From the NCBI GenBank assembly GCA_036971475.1, contig JBAIZL010000001.1:109250350-109314349 (forward strand): a DNA stretch of 64,000 nucleotides. Direction: 5' to 3'. Both the position numbers and the translations under genes were made by a program. Of the stretch, positions 34,550 through 46,700 are shown one piece after another; the stretch's first letter is position 1; each line of letters opens with the position of its first letter. Source of the DNA: Prosapia bicincta (Eukaryota > Arthropoda > Insecta > Hemiptera > Cercopidae). The notes beneath the pieces were generated by a model that had not been told where the DNA came from, made no database searches, and saw nothing but the letters and a program-made list of their open reading frames with translations.

Positions 34550-34752
34550 CAACACTGTTTTCTTGTATTCACTTATCACTTGCTCTATATGTACTTAAAC
34601 AAGAATCTTACTTGGTATTTGTGCGAGGTAACTTTCAAAGATTGGCAGTATCTCCATCATCGGGCATCACTGACCGGGGGTTGTAGTAGACTATCTTTGA
34701 AAGTTAACTCGCATAAATACCAAGTATGATTCTTGTTGCAGTACATATAGTG
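34550..34752. mobile_element. rearranged copy of the 23.6-kb inverted-repeat family
   Basis: The left part (34550-34690) matches the left arm of 23637-23973 through the TTGTAGTAGA stretch. The right part (34691-34752) restarts abruptly at ATCTTTGAAAG and runs outward to the ACATATAG end, so the centre and most of one arm are missing. The restart point is the 3' strand of stem II of the hammerhead-like motif. TA tracts lie on both sides. Confidence 0.75.
34624..34668 (-). ncRNA. hammerhead-like motif (U4 to C), best stem II of its family
   Basis: On the minus strand: CCGATGA (34657-34663), extra T, six-pair stem II GGAGAT/ATCTTT including two G-U pairs, loop ACTGCCA, then GAAA (34633-34636). 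Stem III is damaged by one mismatch (AGTT/ACCT), and stem I keeps three pairs. It complements the 23.9-kb copy, where stems I and III are intact and stem II is weak. Confidence 0.45.
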
Positions 34753-34814
34753 AAAAAGATATATAGTATATAATACGTTTTCTTGTTTAATAATTTAAAA
34801 CAACATAGGTTGTT

Positions 34815-34817
<3 letters not shown>

Positions 34818-34873
<56 letters not shown>
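34818..34873. repeat. (TA)n microsatellite
   Basis: About 28 TA units. Confidence 0.96.
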
Positions 34874-34875
<2 letters not shown>

Positions 34876-35035
34876 CAGCGATTTTAAACAAATAAAATTT
34901 ATATTGTTTAAAATAGCAGACAAATCGTTCAGGAAATAGTCTTAGAACAGTCAAATAGAAACATATACTTTACAAAAACGTTTTGTATTAAAATAAAAAT
35001 ATCCTAAATATGATTGTTAAATCAATAGCCAAGAA

Positions 35036-35356
35036 GTGAATTGTAATACCTATGAAAGTAGAACTATTATAAATATGTCCCTAAGGTGTAATCTGCCAAA
35101 AAATATTGTGTTTAAAAATACGATAAGTAGTATTGGTAGTGGTGTGTTTAATTTGTTTGTTATACTCCTAAGAATTTCTTCTTTCTTTTCAATTGAAAAA
35201 GAAAATCCAAGAAAAGAAACAGCTGTGCGTGAACTTTGTAAAACCGAAGCGGAGGTTTCGGTGAAGGAAAAGCTTTCCCAATATTTTCAAGTTTTTCCTT
35301 TTGCAGTCACCAGGTTTCCTCTGCAATATCCACGAGTATGTAAACGTATTTTTTAA
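35036..35356 (+). other. 106-codon open frame, unrecognised
   Basis: Begins MNCNTYESRTIINMSLRCNL and ends with a basic tail RVCKRIF. The middle is hydrophobic (GVFNLFVILLRISSFF, about residues 37-52), then charged. The first half lies in AT-rich DNA and no family is recognised. An 81-codon minus frame overlaps it. No codon or splice evidence supports a gene. Confidence 0.2.
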
Positions 35357-35852
35357 TGGAAAACTGAGATGACATTTTGAGAACGCTGAATACAAACACT
35401 TTAATTTCACGCACAGTGCACAACTTCTGTACAAAACTATTCTAATTCATAAGGCATAGTACAGAGATTGTTGACGGAAGTTATCTTCAGATATAAAGAA
35501 ATCAATGCACTGTACAGTATTTGTAAAAGTGTAGTAATCTTTATTTAGATGAATAACTTCAACATTTGACCTGATTACAAGTTTCAACCATCTTTACTAA
35601 AACAATTTTGTTAAATGAATTTATTATAATAAAGAGATTATTAAATGAGAAGAATATTTTTCTTTATATAATGACTTACCCCCTTTTTTTAGCCATACTT
35701 CAAATATTTTGATATGAATAAACGACTTCATTATTATTTTTGCTAAGATTCTTTGTTATTTCAAATTATGTATAGATTGCTTATAGTTTAATTATTATTT
35801 TCTTTAATAGCAATCATTTCAACAAAAACTACTACAGATATAGTTTTGCGGT

Positions 35853-36000
35853 TTAATAATATGTTCTTATGACAATATTCATAGTGAATCAATTTCAGCT
35901 TTCTGATGATTTTACCAAAACTTTTATTATGATTTTATTCCAAAGACATAACTATAATGCACGCAAAACATATCCTTTTTGAGTCCACATTTAGATATAC
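35853..36000 (+). repeat. dispersed repeat, copy 1 (pairs with 37.37 kb)
   Basis: From TAATAATATGTTCT through TTTATTATGATTTTATTCCA to TTTGAGTCCACATTTAGATA it aligns with 37371-37520 almost without gaps, with scattered substitutions. One frame reads through both copies (residues NQFQLSDDFTK and HNYNARKTYPF here), but this copy has a stop after TYPF. Confidence 0.75.
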
Positions 36001-36356
36001 GTATTTCTAATTTCTACTGCATTTTCAACTGTCAAAGGTTTTAATAATTTTTAAAAATCCCTCTGTATTTTGAAATGATTACTATAGAGTTAATACAACC
36101 TGTATTTTTGGTGTATTTTGTATATATTTATTTAAACGTAAGATATATTTTACACAATATTATAATACAATTCATTATACAAAAACATCAGTATCTTTAG
36201 ATATAAAAAGTGAAGTTGATAAACAGAATACGTTTACTGTTTTACGTTAAAACTATTATTAAAAATATATTATAAACTATATTATACAGAATTATATACA
36301 TATTTAAAATAATAATTCGGGATTATCATTATTTCGTTGCATTTCCCTAGTGGATC

Positions 36357-36640
36357 TTATTCGTATAATACATTTGTTACTCTGAACGACAGAGCATTCT
36401 CGTATCGGGCGTTCCGATCGCAACGTCTGCCAGGCCCGTGTACGTCTCCTTGACATTGACAATGCTCCATAAAAGGTCATCTATACACCGTTATTACATA
36501 ACCGTTAACCATTAACAATCACGGTCGACTTTATTAAATCAATTGTTCTCTAAGATCCGACCCACTCCCTCCTCACCCACTGTGACCATGTCGTGTCATT
36601 CCTCCCGTGCCTCATTAGAGGAGTGGCAGGCTCAATATTC
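36357..36640. other. GC-richer island, possible exon or regulatory block
   Basis: A sharp rise in G and C against very AT-rich flanks. On the minus strand a 37-codon frame (36357-36470) begins MEHCQCQGDVHGPGRRCDR, whose CxCxGxxxGPGxxCD spacing is reminiscent of an EGF-like fragment, but it has only three cysteines and stops at both ends. A CCATAAAAGG word (36467-36476) fits the CArG box consensus; such words are expected by chance a few times in a window this long. I cannot decide between an exon, a promoter-like block and an old transposon. Confidence 0.3.
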
Positions 36641-37252
36641 AATGAATATTTGTACAGCAACAAAAAACAATTTAATATTAGGTGACATCAGATAAACCGC
36701 AATAATGATTTTATACTTACATAGACAAAACAATGTTCCAAATTTCAATAAGTAGGCTAGTTATATATATACTGTATTCTTGGCGAACAAGTTATTCGTT
36801 GATAATGGTTAGATAATGTTGAAATGTTGGATAAGTACTAAATTATAACAAAATGCATTAAACGATTACATGTGTGCGTTTCAGTGCTGGTATCTATTTA
36901 AAAAAAAATTAAATTTGACCACTTTGGAATAAATGTCAGTTTCTGCTCATTACTCATTTTCATAAAAATGAATATTCAGCCACTCAAGCTCTAGCAGATT
37001 CATTTAAAAATAATGTACTATTTTTTTAAGATTTGTAAGCAATTATTACAATATTTCGTTACATAAAACTTTTATTTTTATGTTCCTTAGTATAATATCA
37101 TTTTTATTACACTTAAATAAAATAATATTTGTTGTTAAAGAATAGTATACCAATTTCAGAAAATCCAACAAAAACTCCTTTTTCAATGAAGGAATAATTT
37201 TTCCTAGCAATAATTCAATAATAATCAATTTATTTCAAATTCACTTTCAACC

Positions 37253-37366
37253 CCACACGCACACGCACACGTACAAACACACGCACACGCACGCGCACGC
37301 ACACGCACGCGCGCGCTCACACACAATCGCGTGAACGCACACGCACACGCGCACTGACATACACAT
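37253..37366. repeat. (CACACG)n-type alternating purine-pyrimidine tract
   Basis: CACACG, CACGCG and CGCGCG words alternate for about 110 bases with few interruptions (GTACAAAC, TCACACACAATCGCGTGA). Long alternating purine-pyrimidine DNA with CG and CA steps favours Z-DNA. It is the only CpG-dense tract in the window and directly precedes dispersed-repeat copy 2. Confidence 0.9.
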
Positions 37367-37370
37367 ATTA

Positions 37371-37520
37371 TTAATATTATGTTCTATTGTCAATAGTCGT
37401 AGGGAATCAATTCCAGCTTCCTGATTATTTTACCGAATCTTTTATTATGATTTTATTCCAAATACAGAACTATAATGCGCGCAAATCATACCCCTTTTTG
37501 AGTCCACATTTAGATGTACA
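37371..37520 (+). repeat. dispersed repeat, copy 2 (pairs with 35.85 kb)
   Basis: Second copy of the segment at 35853-36000, same orientation, about 1.5 kb away. The frame MSIVVGNQFQLPDYFTESF continuing to ARKSYPFLSPHLDVQIYK is open here (37387-37569) where copy 1 has a stop. It could be a local duplication or two insertions of an unknown element. Confidence 0.75.
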
Positions 37521-37599
37521 AATATATAAATATATATGTATCTATAAATACAAATTTATATATTTTTAAATACTTTGATAATGATTTCAAACGTGTTAT

Positions 37600-39380
37600 G
37601 AAAAAACATGATTTATAGATGTAAACATTTACAAAACTTTAGACCCGTCATTATCATCGGCCCGGTAAAACTCCAAACCTTGTCACACCATCGTTTTTCG
37701 CTACATCAATAGATGAAATAATTCCTCTCACTTACATTCTGTATTTATATGACTAAGGAAGCACCTTATAGTTGTCTTCACCCTTCAAGTAATAATAAAT
37801 TGTTCGAATTATTATTTTAAAATTAAAAATGGTTTTAATAAATTCACATTTGTCGTAATATTAATGCATAGTAATAATGTCAGAGACAGCAGTTTATTGT
37901 TTTTAAGCACATAACTCCAAGCATTTGATACAATCTCTAACACTTGTATACTTGTCTACAGCGTGTTTCCAACTAACGTTTAATCTAATGATGCGTTGAT
38001 ATGCCATACTAACGTTTCAGACATTTATTAGGATCAACGATTTTATAGGGCTCTCATCTAGCACATATTTTCTCTCCCGCTCTACATTCTTGTGCCCCGT
38101 TGATGCCTTTTGTTCAGCTAAGTAATTTACATATTTGCCGAAGCGTTCCTACTTGAGACCCATCCTTTCATAACGTTGGTATGAAATTCCTAACCCTTCT
38201 CCAAAAAACCCAATAACGTGTAGAACACGCGGAGCGTAAATACTCATTACGAGCAACTCGTTTGGAATTAGCAATTTGTTATTTGGGTCGCGCTGGTGCC
38301 GACAATATTGGACTAGGGATGGTTAGATGGAATGTCGCTGGGCTGGGAGAATTTCACAATTAGTGAATCTTATACTTATAGTGCCGGGTGAAATATGTGA
38401 CGAAGGCTTTTATAAGGGATGTTTGTTATGGATGCTTAAAAGTGGAATTTTAAATGTTTATAAACAACGTTTACTGTTAAAAGGAACATATTTTAAAAAA
38501 TACCAACAATTTATGATATTTTAATTTATGACTTTCGTAAAATCTAAAGTGAATACACAAAATAAAACCTAATTTAATAACTAGCATTGTAAATTACCTT
38601 ACTATTTTAGTACTCATTATTTGTTGAAACAAAGCACTTGTATTATATAACTGTAAAGTAATATAAAAAAAATGTCAAATTTAATCATCACCATATTTAA
38701 TGTTCACCTGTAATGTTTTTATCACAAGTGGGCATTTATTATGGCAATCATCAAATTTCACATATTCTCTTGGGTTACAGTTATACGATAATACTAATGT
38801 TTGGTTTAAAAATAATGGTTGCTAATTTATGGAACCGTATTTTAAAATGCTAGTTGTTAAATTAAGTTATACTGCTGTATCTAATTATATCGTGAACATG
38901 AATTACAAAAATATTTCCAATTGGATAAAAATATGGACTACTGGTATTTCAAACACATTGTTAAACCACTTATATTGTTGTATGGATTTAGAACAAGAAA
39001 TATTTAATAAAGTGAAGATTCTTCGTTGGTTTCAATTCATCTGATTTCTACAGAAAACCTATAACATAGTTAGGATCGGATATTAGCACGATTGAAACGT
39101 TGAATTACCTTTTAACAAAACATTAATTTTGGTATTATTTTTTTTTCTAAGTTTAAGTGTACAATCAGTATCTTAAAAACAGACAAAAGACAACATTTTT
39201 TTTTGTTTTGTTTAGTTTTCAAACAAAAAAAGAGAAACTGTACACGTTGAGCAGGATTTGATTAAGGATCGACAAAAATACCTGACGATGTCCAATTAAA
39301 ATTAGTTCTGATACCGTATTTTAAATATGTTCTAATGGTTTATTTGTTAAAACAAAAAGAGATGTCAATTATGAAAAACA
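37600..39380. other. AT-rich spacer
   Basis: Frames of 65 and 71 codons (38327-38524, 38829-39044) show no motif. No repeat or RNA recognised. Confidence 0.5.
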
Positions 39381-39396
39381 TGAGTTAAAACATAAA

Positions 39397-39744
39397 AGAT
39401 TTGAAGACGACATCTTGTAAAAACGCAATGAATTGTTCACTATAAACCCGTCTAGTCTCGTAGTTAAACTGTGGAACAAATTTCACATTTCATTTGTCAT
39501 GGAAGTAATTACTTAGTTTATGGACTCTTTCAGTTCTTGTAAGAATTGTTTATGTCTACCGTTTTTGATTTAGGGCACCCGAACGAAAAAAACAATTAAA
39601 AAGGTCAGGCAAAAGTGAGGGCCAAACAATGTCCTCATTGCGTGAGATGACGAGGTCACAAAGCTTTGTCCTCAAATCATTCGTGACAACATTGGCTGTA
39701 TGCTTCATATTGTTGTAACCTAATCTTCGGAATCGTTTGAACAT
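39397..39744 (-). pseudogene. decayed DDE transposase fragment (Tc1/mariner superfamily type)
   Basis: Minus strand. The open part (39556-39744) contains KHTANVVTNDL, DLVISRNEDIVWP, LPDLF and SGALNQK. These follow the order of the catalytic-domain block of insect and spider transposases whose usual form is HTAxVT..LL, VISRNGDVxWPPRSPDL, then FFLWGxLK. The aspartate of the PDL motif is kept; the upstream QDGA motif is lost (LGYNNM). Homology continues in other frames as LQELKESIN (39516-39542) and LQDVVFKS (39397-39420), the latter resembling the family's C-terminal end. At least two frameshifts and several stops make it a fossil. The N-terminal DNA-binding part and any terminal inverted repeats were not found. 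It supports an arthropod source. Confidence 0.7.
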
Positions 39745-39759
39745 TTTTCAGAACAAGAT

Positions 39760-40793
39760 GTTTTAAGATCAGTGTTCAAAAAAATTATTAACATTTTCAC
39801 ATGACACTATTTGATGACTTTAATTGTCTGGCTATCGAACTGAAAAACTAGTGACCCGATGTTTTTTTCTTTTGGCTATCTCGTAACGCAATGTAACTTC
39901 GTCATTATGCAGAGGACAGCCACAAATATCTTGAGGATTTGAGCCCATTATAGGTTGATGGATCCGTAGTCAGTTGTATAACACCATAAGAATACAATAC
40001 ATACTTCTATTCTATATGGAATTACACCATAGAATACTTCCCATAATATATCTCAACAGAAAGTGCTCGTTATCCATTTAACCATGGCTAATTAAATATC
40101 GTCGAGTAGCCTTGAAAATACAGCATTTCCAAACGCGTGTTGCACATGACTAGTCAGCTGTACACACACAAAACTTCCAATACTTTTGGTGATCTATTGA
40201 TGAGTATTTAAAAATTCAGCCAATTTATTATTTTATATATAAAATATTCTTAGTAGGAAGACTAAAAATTAAAATAAAATACTCTTAACCCTTAAAATAG
40301 TTTCCATTGTTAAAATGTAAATTTGTATAAATCGGGTTGAAGCGGCCTCCACAAACAACACAAAGTTAAACTATTTTGCATTTCTTTCGAAACGATTTAT
40401 TTTGATCCAATTTATTCGGTTTCAAATACTTTAAGCTATAAATTAACTAAGGAATTAAGTTATTATTATTAACAATTCTTCTTCCTTTTAACAACAATTT
40501 CATAATTTTCTTTAGTCTAATAATGTTGTATACAGTCTATGTTGCCAGCGTGCGGAAATTGTACCATCTCAGCTTTGCCAAGAGCTTAATAATATCTGTC
40601 AATTAATTCTTATCTTCAATTATTCATCTGAAACGTCTCAAATATTCAAAATTATTAATCACTATCATTTATCTAAATATGTTGAAAATAATTTATTTAT
40701 AAACGTAAAGGTTGAAACATACAAATGACTTTTAAAAATTTTGGATTTTTTAAATTTTATCATAACTTTACTAAGTGATTTTTGTTTATTTCG
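39760..40793. other. AT-rich left flank of the satellite array
   Basis: Upstream transposase sequence may extend to about 39960 on the minus strand but is unrecognisable. From 40200 the DNA is very AT-rich. The array begins abruptly after TTTGTTTATTTCG. Confidence 0.5.
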
Positions 40794-43700
40794 TTGAAAG
40801 CAATGCGAGTCAGTGTTAGTGAGATATTTTCTGGATACGTAGTAGCGTATATACAACGGTATTGAAAGCAATGCGAGTCAGTGTTAGTGAGATATTTTCT
40901 GGATACGTAGTAGCGTATATACAACGCTATTGAAAGCAATGCGAGTCAGTGTTAGTGAGATATTTTCTGGATACGTAGTAGCGTATATACAACGGTATTG
41001 AAAGCAATGCGAGTCAGTGTTAGTGAGATATTATCTGGATACGTAGTAGCGTATATACAACGGTATTGAAAGCAATGCGAGTCAGTGTTAGTGAGATATT
41101 TTCTGGATACGTAGTAGCGTATATACAACGGTATTGAAAGCAATGCGAGTCAGTATTAGTGAGATATTTTCTGGATACGTAGTAGCGTATATACAACGGT
41201 ATTGAAAGCAATGCGAGTCAGTGTTAGTGAGATATTTTCTGGATACGTAGTAGCGTATATACAACGGTATTGAAAGCAATGCGAGTCAGTGTTAGTGAGA
41301 TATTTTCTGGATACGTAGTAGCGTATATACAACGGTATTGATAGCAATGCGAAACAGTGTTAGTGAGATATTTTCTGGATACGTAGTAGCGTATATACAA
41401 CGCTATTGAAAGCAATGCGAATCAGTGTTAGTGAGATATTTTCTGGATACGTAGTAGCGTATATACAACGCTATTGAAAGCAATGCGAGTCAGTGTTAGT
41501 GAGATATTATCTGGATACGTAGTAGCGTATATACAACGGTATTGAAAGCAATGCGAGTCAGTGTTAGTGAGATATTTTCTGGATACGTAGTAGCGTATAT
41601 ACAACGGTATTGAAAGCAATGCGAGTCAGTGTTAGTGAGATATTATCTGGATACGCAGTAGCGTATATACAACGGTATTGAAAGCAATGCGAGTCAGTGT
41701 TAGTGAGATATTATCTGGATACGTAGTAGCGTATATACAACGGTATTGAAAGCAATGCGAGTCAGTGTTAGTGAGATATTTTCTGGATACGTAGTAGCGT
41801 ATATACAACGGTATTGAAAGCAATGCGAGTCAGTGTTAGTGAGATATTTTCTGGATACGTAGTAGCGTATATACAACGCTATTGAAAGCAATGCGAGTCA
41901 GTGTTAGTGAGATATTTTCTGGATACGTAGTAGCGTATATACAACGGTATTGAAAGCAATGCGAGTCAGTGTTAGTGAGATATTATCTGGATACGTAGTA
42001 GCGTATATACAACGGTATTGAAAGCAATGCGAGTCAGTGTTAGTGAGATATTTTCTGGATACGTAGTAGCGTATATACAACGGTATTGAAAGCAATGCGA
42101 GTCAGTATTAGTGAGATATTTTCTGGATACGTAGTAGCGTATATACAACGGTATTGAAAGCAATGCGAGTCAGTGTTAGTGAGATATTTTCTGGATACGT
42201 AGTAGCGTATATATGCAACGGTATTGAAAGCAATGCGAGTCAGTGTTAGTGAGATATTTTCTGGATACGTAGTAGCGTATATACAACGGTATTGATAGCA
42301 ATGCGAGTCAGTGTTAGTGAGATATTTTCTGGATACGTAGTAGCGTATATACAACGCTATTGAAAGCAATGCGAATCAGTGTTAGTGAGATATTTTCTGG
42401 ATACGTAGTAGCGTATATACAACGCTATTGAAAGCAATGCGAGTCAGTGTTAGTGAGATATTATCTGGATACGTAGTAGCGTATATACAACGGTATTGAA
42501 AGCAATGCGAGTCAGTGTTAGTGAGATATTTTCTGGATACGTAGTAGCGTATATACAACGGTATTGAAAGCAATGCGAGTCAGTGTTAGTGAGATATTAT
42601 CTGGATACGCAGTAGCGTGTATACAACGGTATTGAAAGCAATGCGAGTCAGTGTTAGTGAGATATTATCTGGATACGTAGTAGCGTATATACAACGGTAT
42701 TGAAAGCAATGCGAGTCAGTGTTAGTGAGATATTTTCTGGATACGTAGTAGCGTATATACAACGGTATTGAAAGCAATGCGAATCAGTATTAGTGAGATA
42801 TTTTCTGGATACGTAGTAGCGTATATACAACGGTATTGAAAGCAATGCGAGTCAGTGTTAGTGAGATATTTTCTGGATACGTAGTAGCGTATATACAACG
42901 GTATTGATAGCAATGCGAGTCAGTGTTAGTGAGATATTTTCTGGATACGTAGTAGCGTATATACAACGCTATTGAAAGCAATGCGAGTCAGTGTTAGTGA
43001 GATATTTTCTGGATACGTAGTAGCGTATATACAACGCTATTGAAAGCAATGCGAGTCAGTGTTAGTGAGATATTATCTGGATACGTAGTAGCGTATATAC
43101 AACGGTATTGAAAGCAATGCGAGTCAGTGTTAGTGAGATATTTTCTGGATACGTAGTAGCGTATATACAACGCTATTGAAAGCAATGCGAGTCAGTGTTA
43201 GTGAGATATTATCTGGATACGTAGTAGCGTATATACAACGGTATTGAAAGCAATGCGAGTCAGTGTTAGTGAGATATTTTCTGGATACGTAGTAGCGTAT
43301 ATACAACGGTATTGAAAGCAATGCGAGTCAGTATTAGTGAGATATTTTCTGGATACGTAGTAGCGTATATACAACGGTATTGAAAGCAATGCGAGTCAGT
43401 GTTAGTGAGATATTTTCTGGATACGTAGTAGCGTATATACAACGGTATTGAAAGCAATGCGAGTCAGTGTTAGTGAGATATTTTCTGGATACGTAGTAGC
43501 GTATATACAACGGTATTGATAGCAATGCGAGTCAGTGTTAGTGAGATATTTTCTGGATACGTAGTAGCGTATATACAACGCTATTGAAAGCAATGCGAGT
43601 CAGTGTTAGTGAGATATTTTCTGGATACGTAGTAGCGTATATACAACGCTATTGAAAGCAATGCGAGTCAGTGTTAGTGAGATATTATCTGGATACGTAG

Positions 43701-46700
43701 TAGCGTATATACAACGGTATTGAAAGCAATGCGAGTCAGTGTTAGTGAGATATTTTCTGGATACGTAGTAGCGTATATACAACGGTATTGAAAGCAATGC
43801 GAGTCAGTATTAGTGAGATATTTTCTGGATACGTAGTAGCGTATATACAACGGTATTGAAAGCAATGCGAGTCAGTGTTAGTGAGATATTTTCTGGATAC
43901 GTAGTAGCGTATATACAACGGTATTGAAAGCAATGCGAGTCAGTGTTAGTGAGATATTTTCTGGATACGTAGTAGCGTATATACAACGGTATTGATAGCA
44001 ATGCGAGTCAGTGTTAGTGAGATATTTTCTGGATACGTAGTAGCGTATATACAACGCTATTGAAAGCAATGCGAGTCAGTGTTAGTGAGATATTTTCTGG
44101 ATACGTAGTTGCGTATATACAACGGTATTGAAAGCAATGCGAGTCAGTGTTAGTGAGATATTTTCTGGATACGTAGTAGCGTATATACAACGGTATTGAT
44201 AGCAATGCGAGTCAGTGTTAGTGAGATATTTTCTGGATACGTAGTTGCGTATATACAACGCTATTGAAAGCAATGCGAGTCAGTGTTAGTGAGATATTTT
44301 CTGGATACGTAGTAGCGTATATACAACGCTATTGAAAGCAATGCGAGTCAGTGTTAGTGAGATATTATCTGGATACGTAGTAGCGTATATACAACGGTAT
44401 TGAAAGCAATGCGAGTCAGTGTTAGTGAGATATTTTCTGGATACGTAGTAGCGTATATACAACGGTATTGAAAGCAATGCGAGTCAGTGTTAGTGAGATA
44501 TTTTCTGGATACGTAGTAGCGTATATACAACGGTATTGAAAGCAATGCGAGTCAGTATTTGTGAGATATTTTCTGGATACGTAGTAGCGTATATACAACG
44601 GTATTGAAAGCAATGCGAGTCAGTGTTAGTGAGATATTTTCTGGATACGTAGTAGCGTATATACAACGGTATTGAAAGCAATGCGAGTCAGTGTTAGTGA
44701 GATATTTTCTGGATACGTAGTAGCGTATATACAACGGTATTGATAGCAATGCGAGTCAGTGTTAGTGAGATATTTGCTGGATACGTAGTAGCGTATATAC
44801 AACGCTATTGAAAGCAATGCGAGTCAGTGTTAGTGAGATATTTTCTGGATACGTAGTAGCGTATATACAACGCTATTGAAAGCAATGCGAGTCAGTATTA
44901 GTGAGATATTTTCTGGATACGTAGTAGCGTATATACAACGGTATTGAAAGCAATGCGAGTCAGTGTTAGTGAGATATTTTCTGGATACGTAGTAGCGTAT
45001 ATACAACGGTATTGAAAGCAATGCGAGTCAGTGTTAGTGAGATATTTTCTGGATACGTAGTAGCGAATATACAACGGTATTGATAGCAATGCGAGTCAGT
45101 GTTAGTGAGATATTTTCTGGATACGTAGTAGCGTATATACAACGCTATTGAAAGCAATGCGAGTCAGTGTTAGTGAGATATTTTCTGGATACGTAGTAGC
45201 ATATATACAACGCTATTGAAAGCAATGCGAGTCAGTGTTAGTGAGATATTATCTGGATACGTAGTAGCGTATATACAACGGTATTGAAAGCAAAGCGAGT
45301 CAGTGTTAGTGAGATATTTTCTGGATACGTAGTAGCGTATATACAACGGTATTGAAAGCAATGCGAGTCAGTATTAGTGAGATATTTTCTGGATACGTAG
45401 TAGCGTATATACAACGGTATTGAAAGCAATGCGAGTCAGTGTTAGTGAGATATTTTCTGGATACGTAGTAGCGTATATACAACGGTATTGAAAGCAATGC
45501 GAGTCAGTGTTAGTGAGATATTTTCTGGATACGTAGTAGCGTATATACAACGGTATTGATAGCAATGCGAGTCAGTGTTAGTGAGATATTTTCTGGATAC
45601 GTAGTAGCGTATATACAACGCTATTGAAAGCAATGCGAGTCAGTGTTAGTGAGATATTTTCTGGATACGTAGTAGCGTATATACAACGGTATTGAAAGCA
45701 ATGCGAGTCAGTGTTAGTGAGATATTTTCTGGATACGTAGTAGCGTATATACAACGGTATTAATAGCAATGCGAGTCAGTGTTAGTGAGATATTTTCTGG
45801 ATACGTAGTTGCGTATATACAACGCTATTGAAAGCAATGCGAGTCAGTGTTAGTGAGATATTTTCTGGATACGTAGTAGCGTATATACAACGCTATTGAA
45901 AGCAATGCGAGTCAGTGTTAGTGAGATATTATCTGGATACGTAGTAGCGTATATACAACGGTATTGAAAGCAATGCGAGTCAGTGTTAGTGAGATATTTT
46001 CTGGATACGTAGTAGCGTATATACAACGGTATTGAAAGCAATGCGAGTCAGTGTTAGTGAGATATTTTCTGGATACGTAGTAGCGTATATACAACGGTAT
46101 TGAAAGCAATGCGAGTCAGTATTTGTGAGATATTTTCTGGATACGTAGTAGCGTATATACAACGGTATTGAAAGCAATGCGAGTCAGTGTTAGTGAGATA
46201 TTTTCTGGATACGTAGTAGCGTATATACAACGGTATTGAAAGCAATGCGAGTCAGTGTTAGTGAGATATTTTCTGGATACGTAGTAGCGTATATACAACG
46301 GTATTGATAGCAATGCGAGTCAGTGTTAGTGAGATATTTGCTGGATACGTAGTAGCGTATATACAACGCTATTGAAAGCAATGCGAGTCAGTGTTAGTGA
46401 GATATTTTCTGGATACGTAGTAGCGTATATACAACGCTATTGAAAGCAATGCGAGTCAGTGTTAGTGAGATATTATCTGGATACGTAGTAGCGTATATAC
46501 AACGGTATTGAAAGCAATGCGAGTCAGTGTTAGTGAGATATTTTCTGGATACGTAGTAGCGTATATACAACGGTATTGAAAGCAATGCGAGTCAGTGTTA
46601 GTGAGATATTTTCTGGATACGTAGTAGCGTATATACAACGGTATTGATAGCAATGCGAGTCAGTGTTAGTCAGATATTTTCTGGATACGTAGTAGCGTAT

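Noticed and set aside
40788..40808. TTTCGTTGAAAGCAATGCGA at the array edge resembles a CENP-B box
   Set aside because: Only the first, boundary-spanning unit has the TTCGTTG part; all internal monomers read GGTATTG or GCTATTG there and lack the core. Treated as coincidence.
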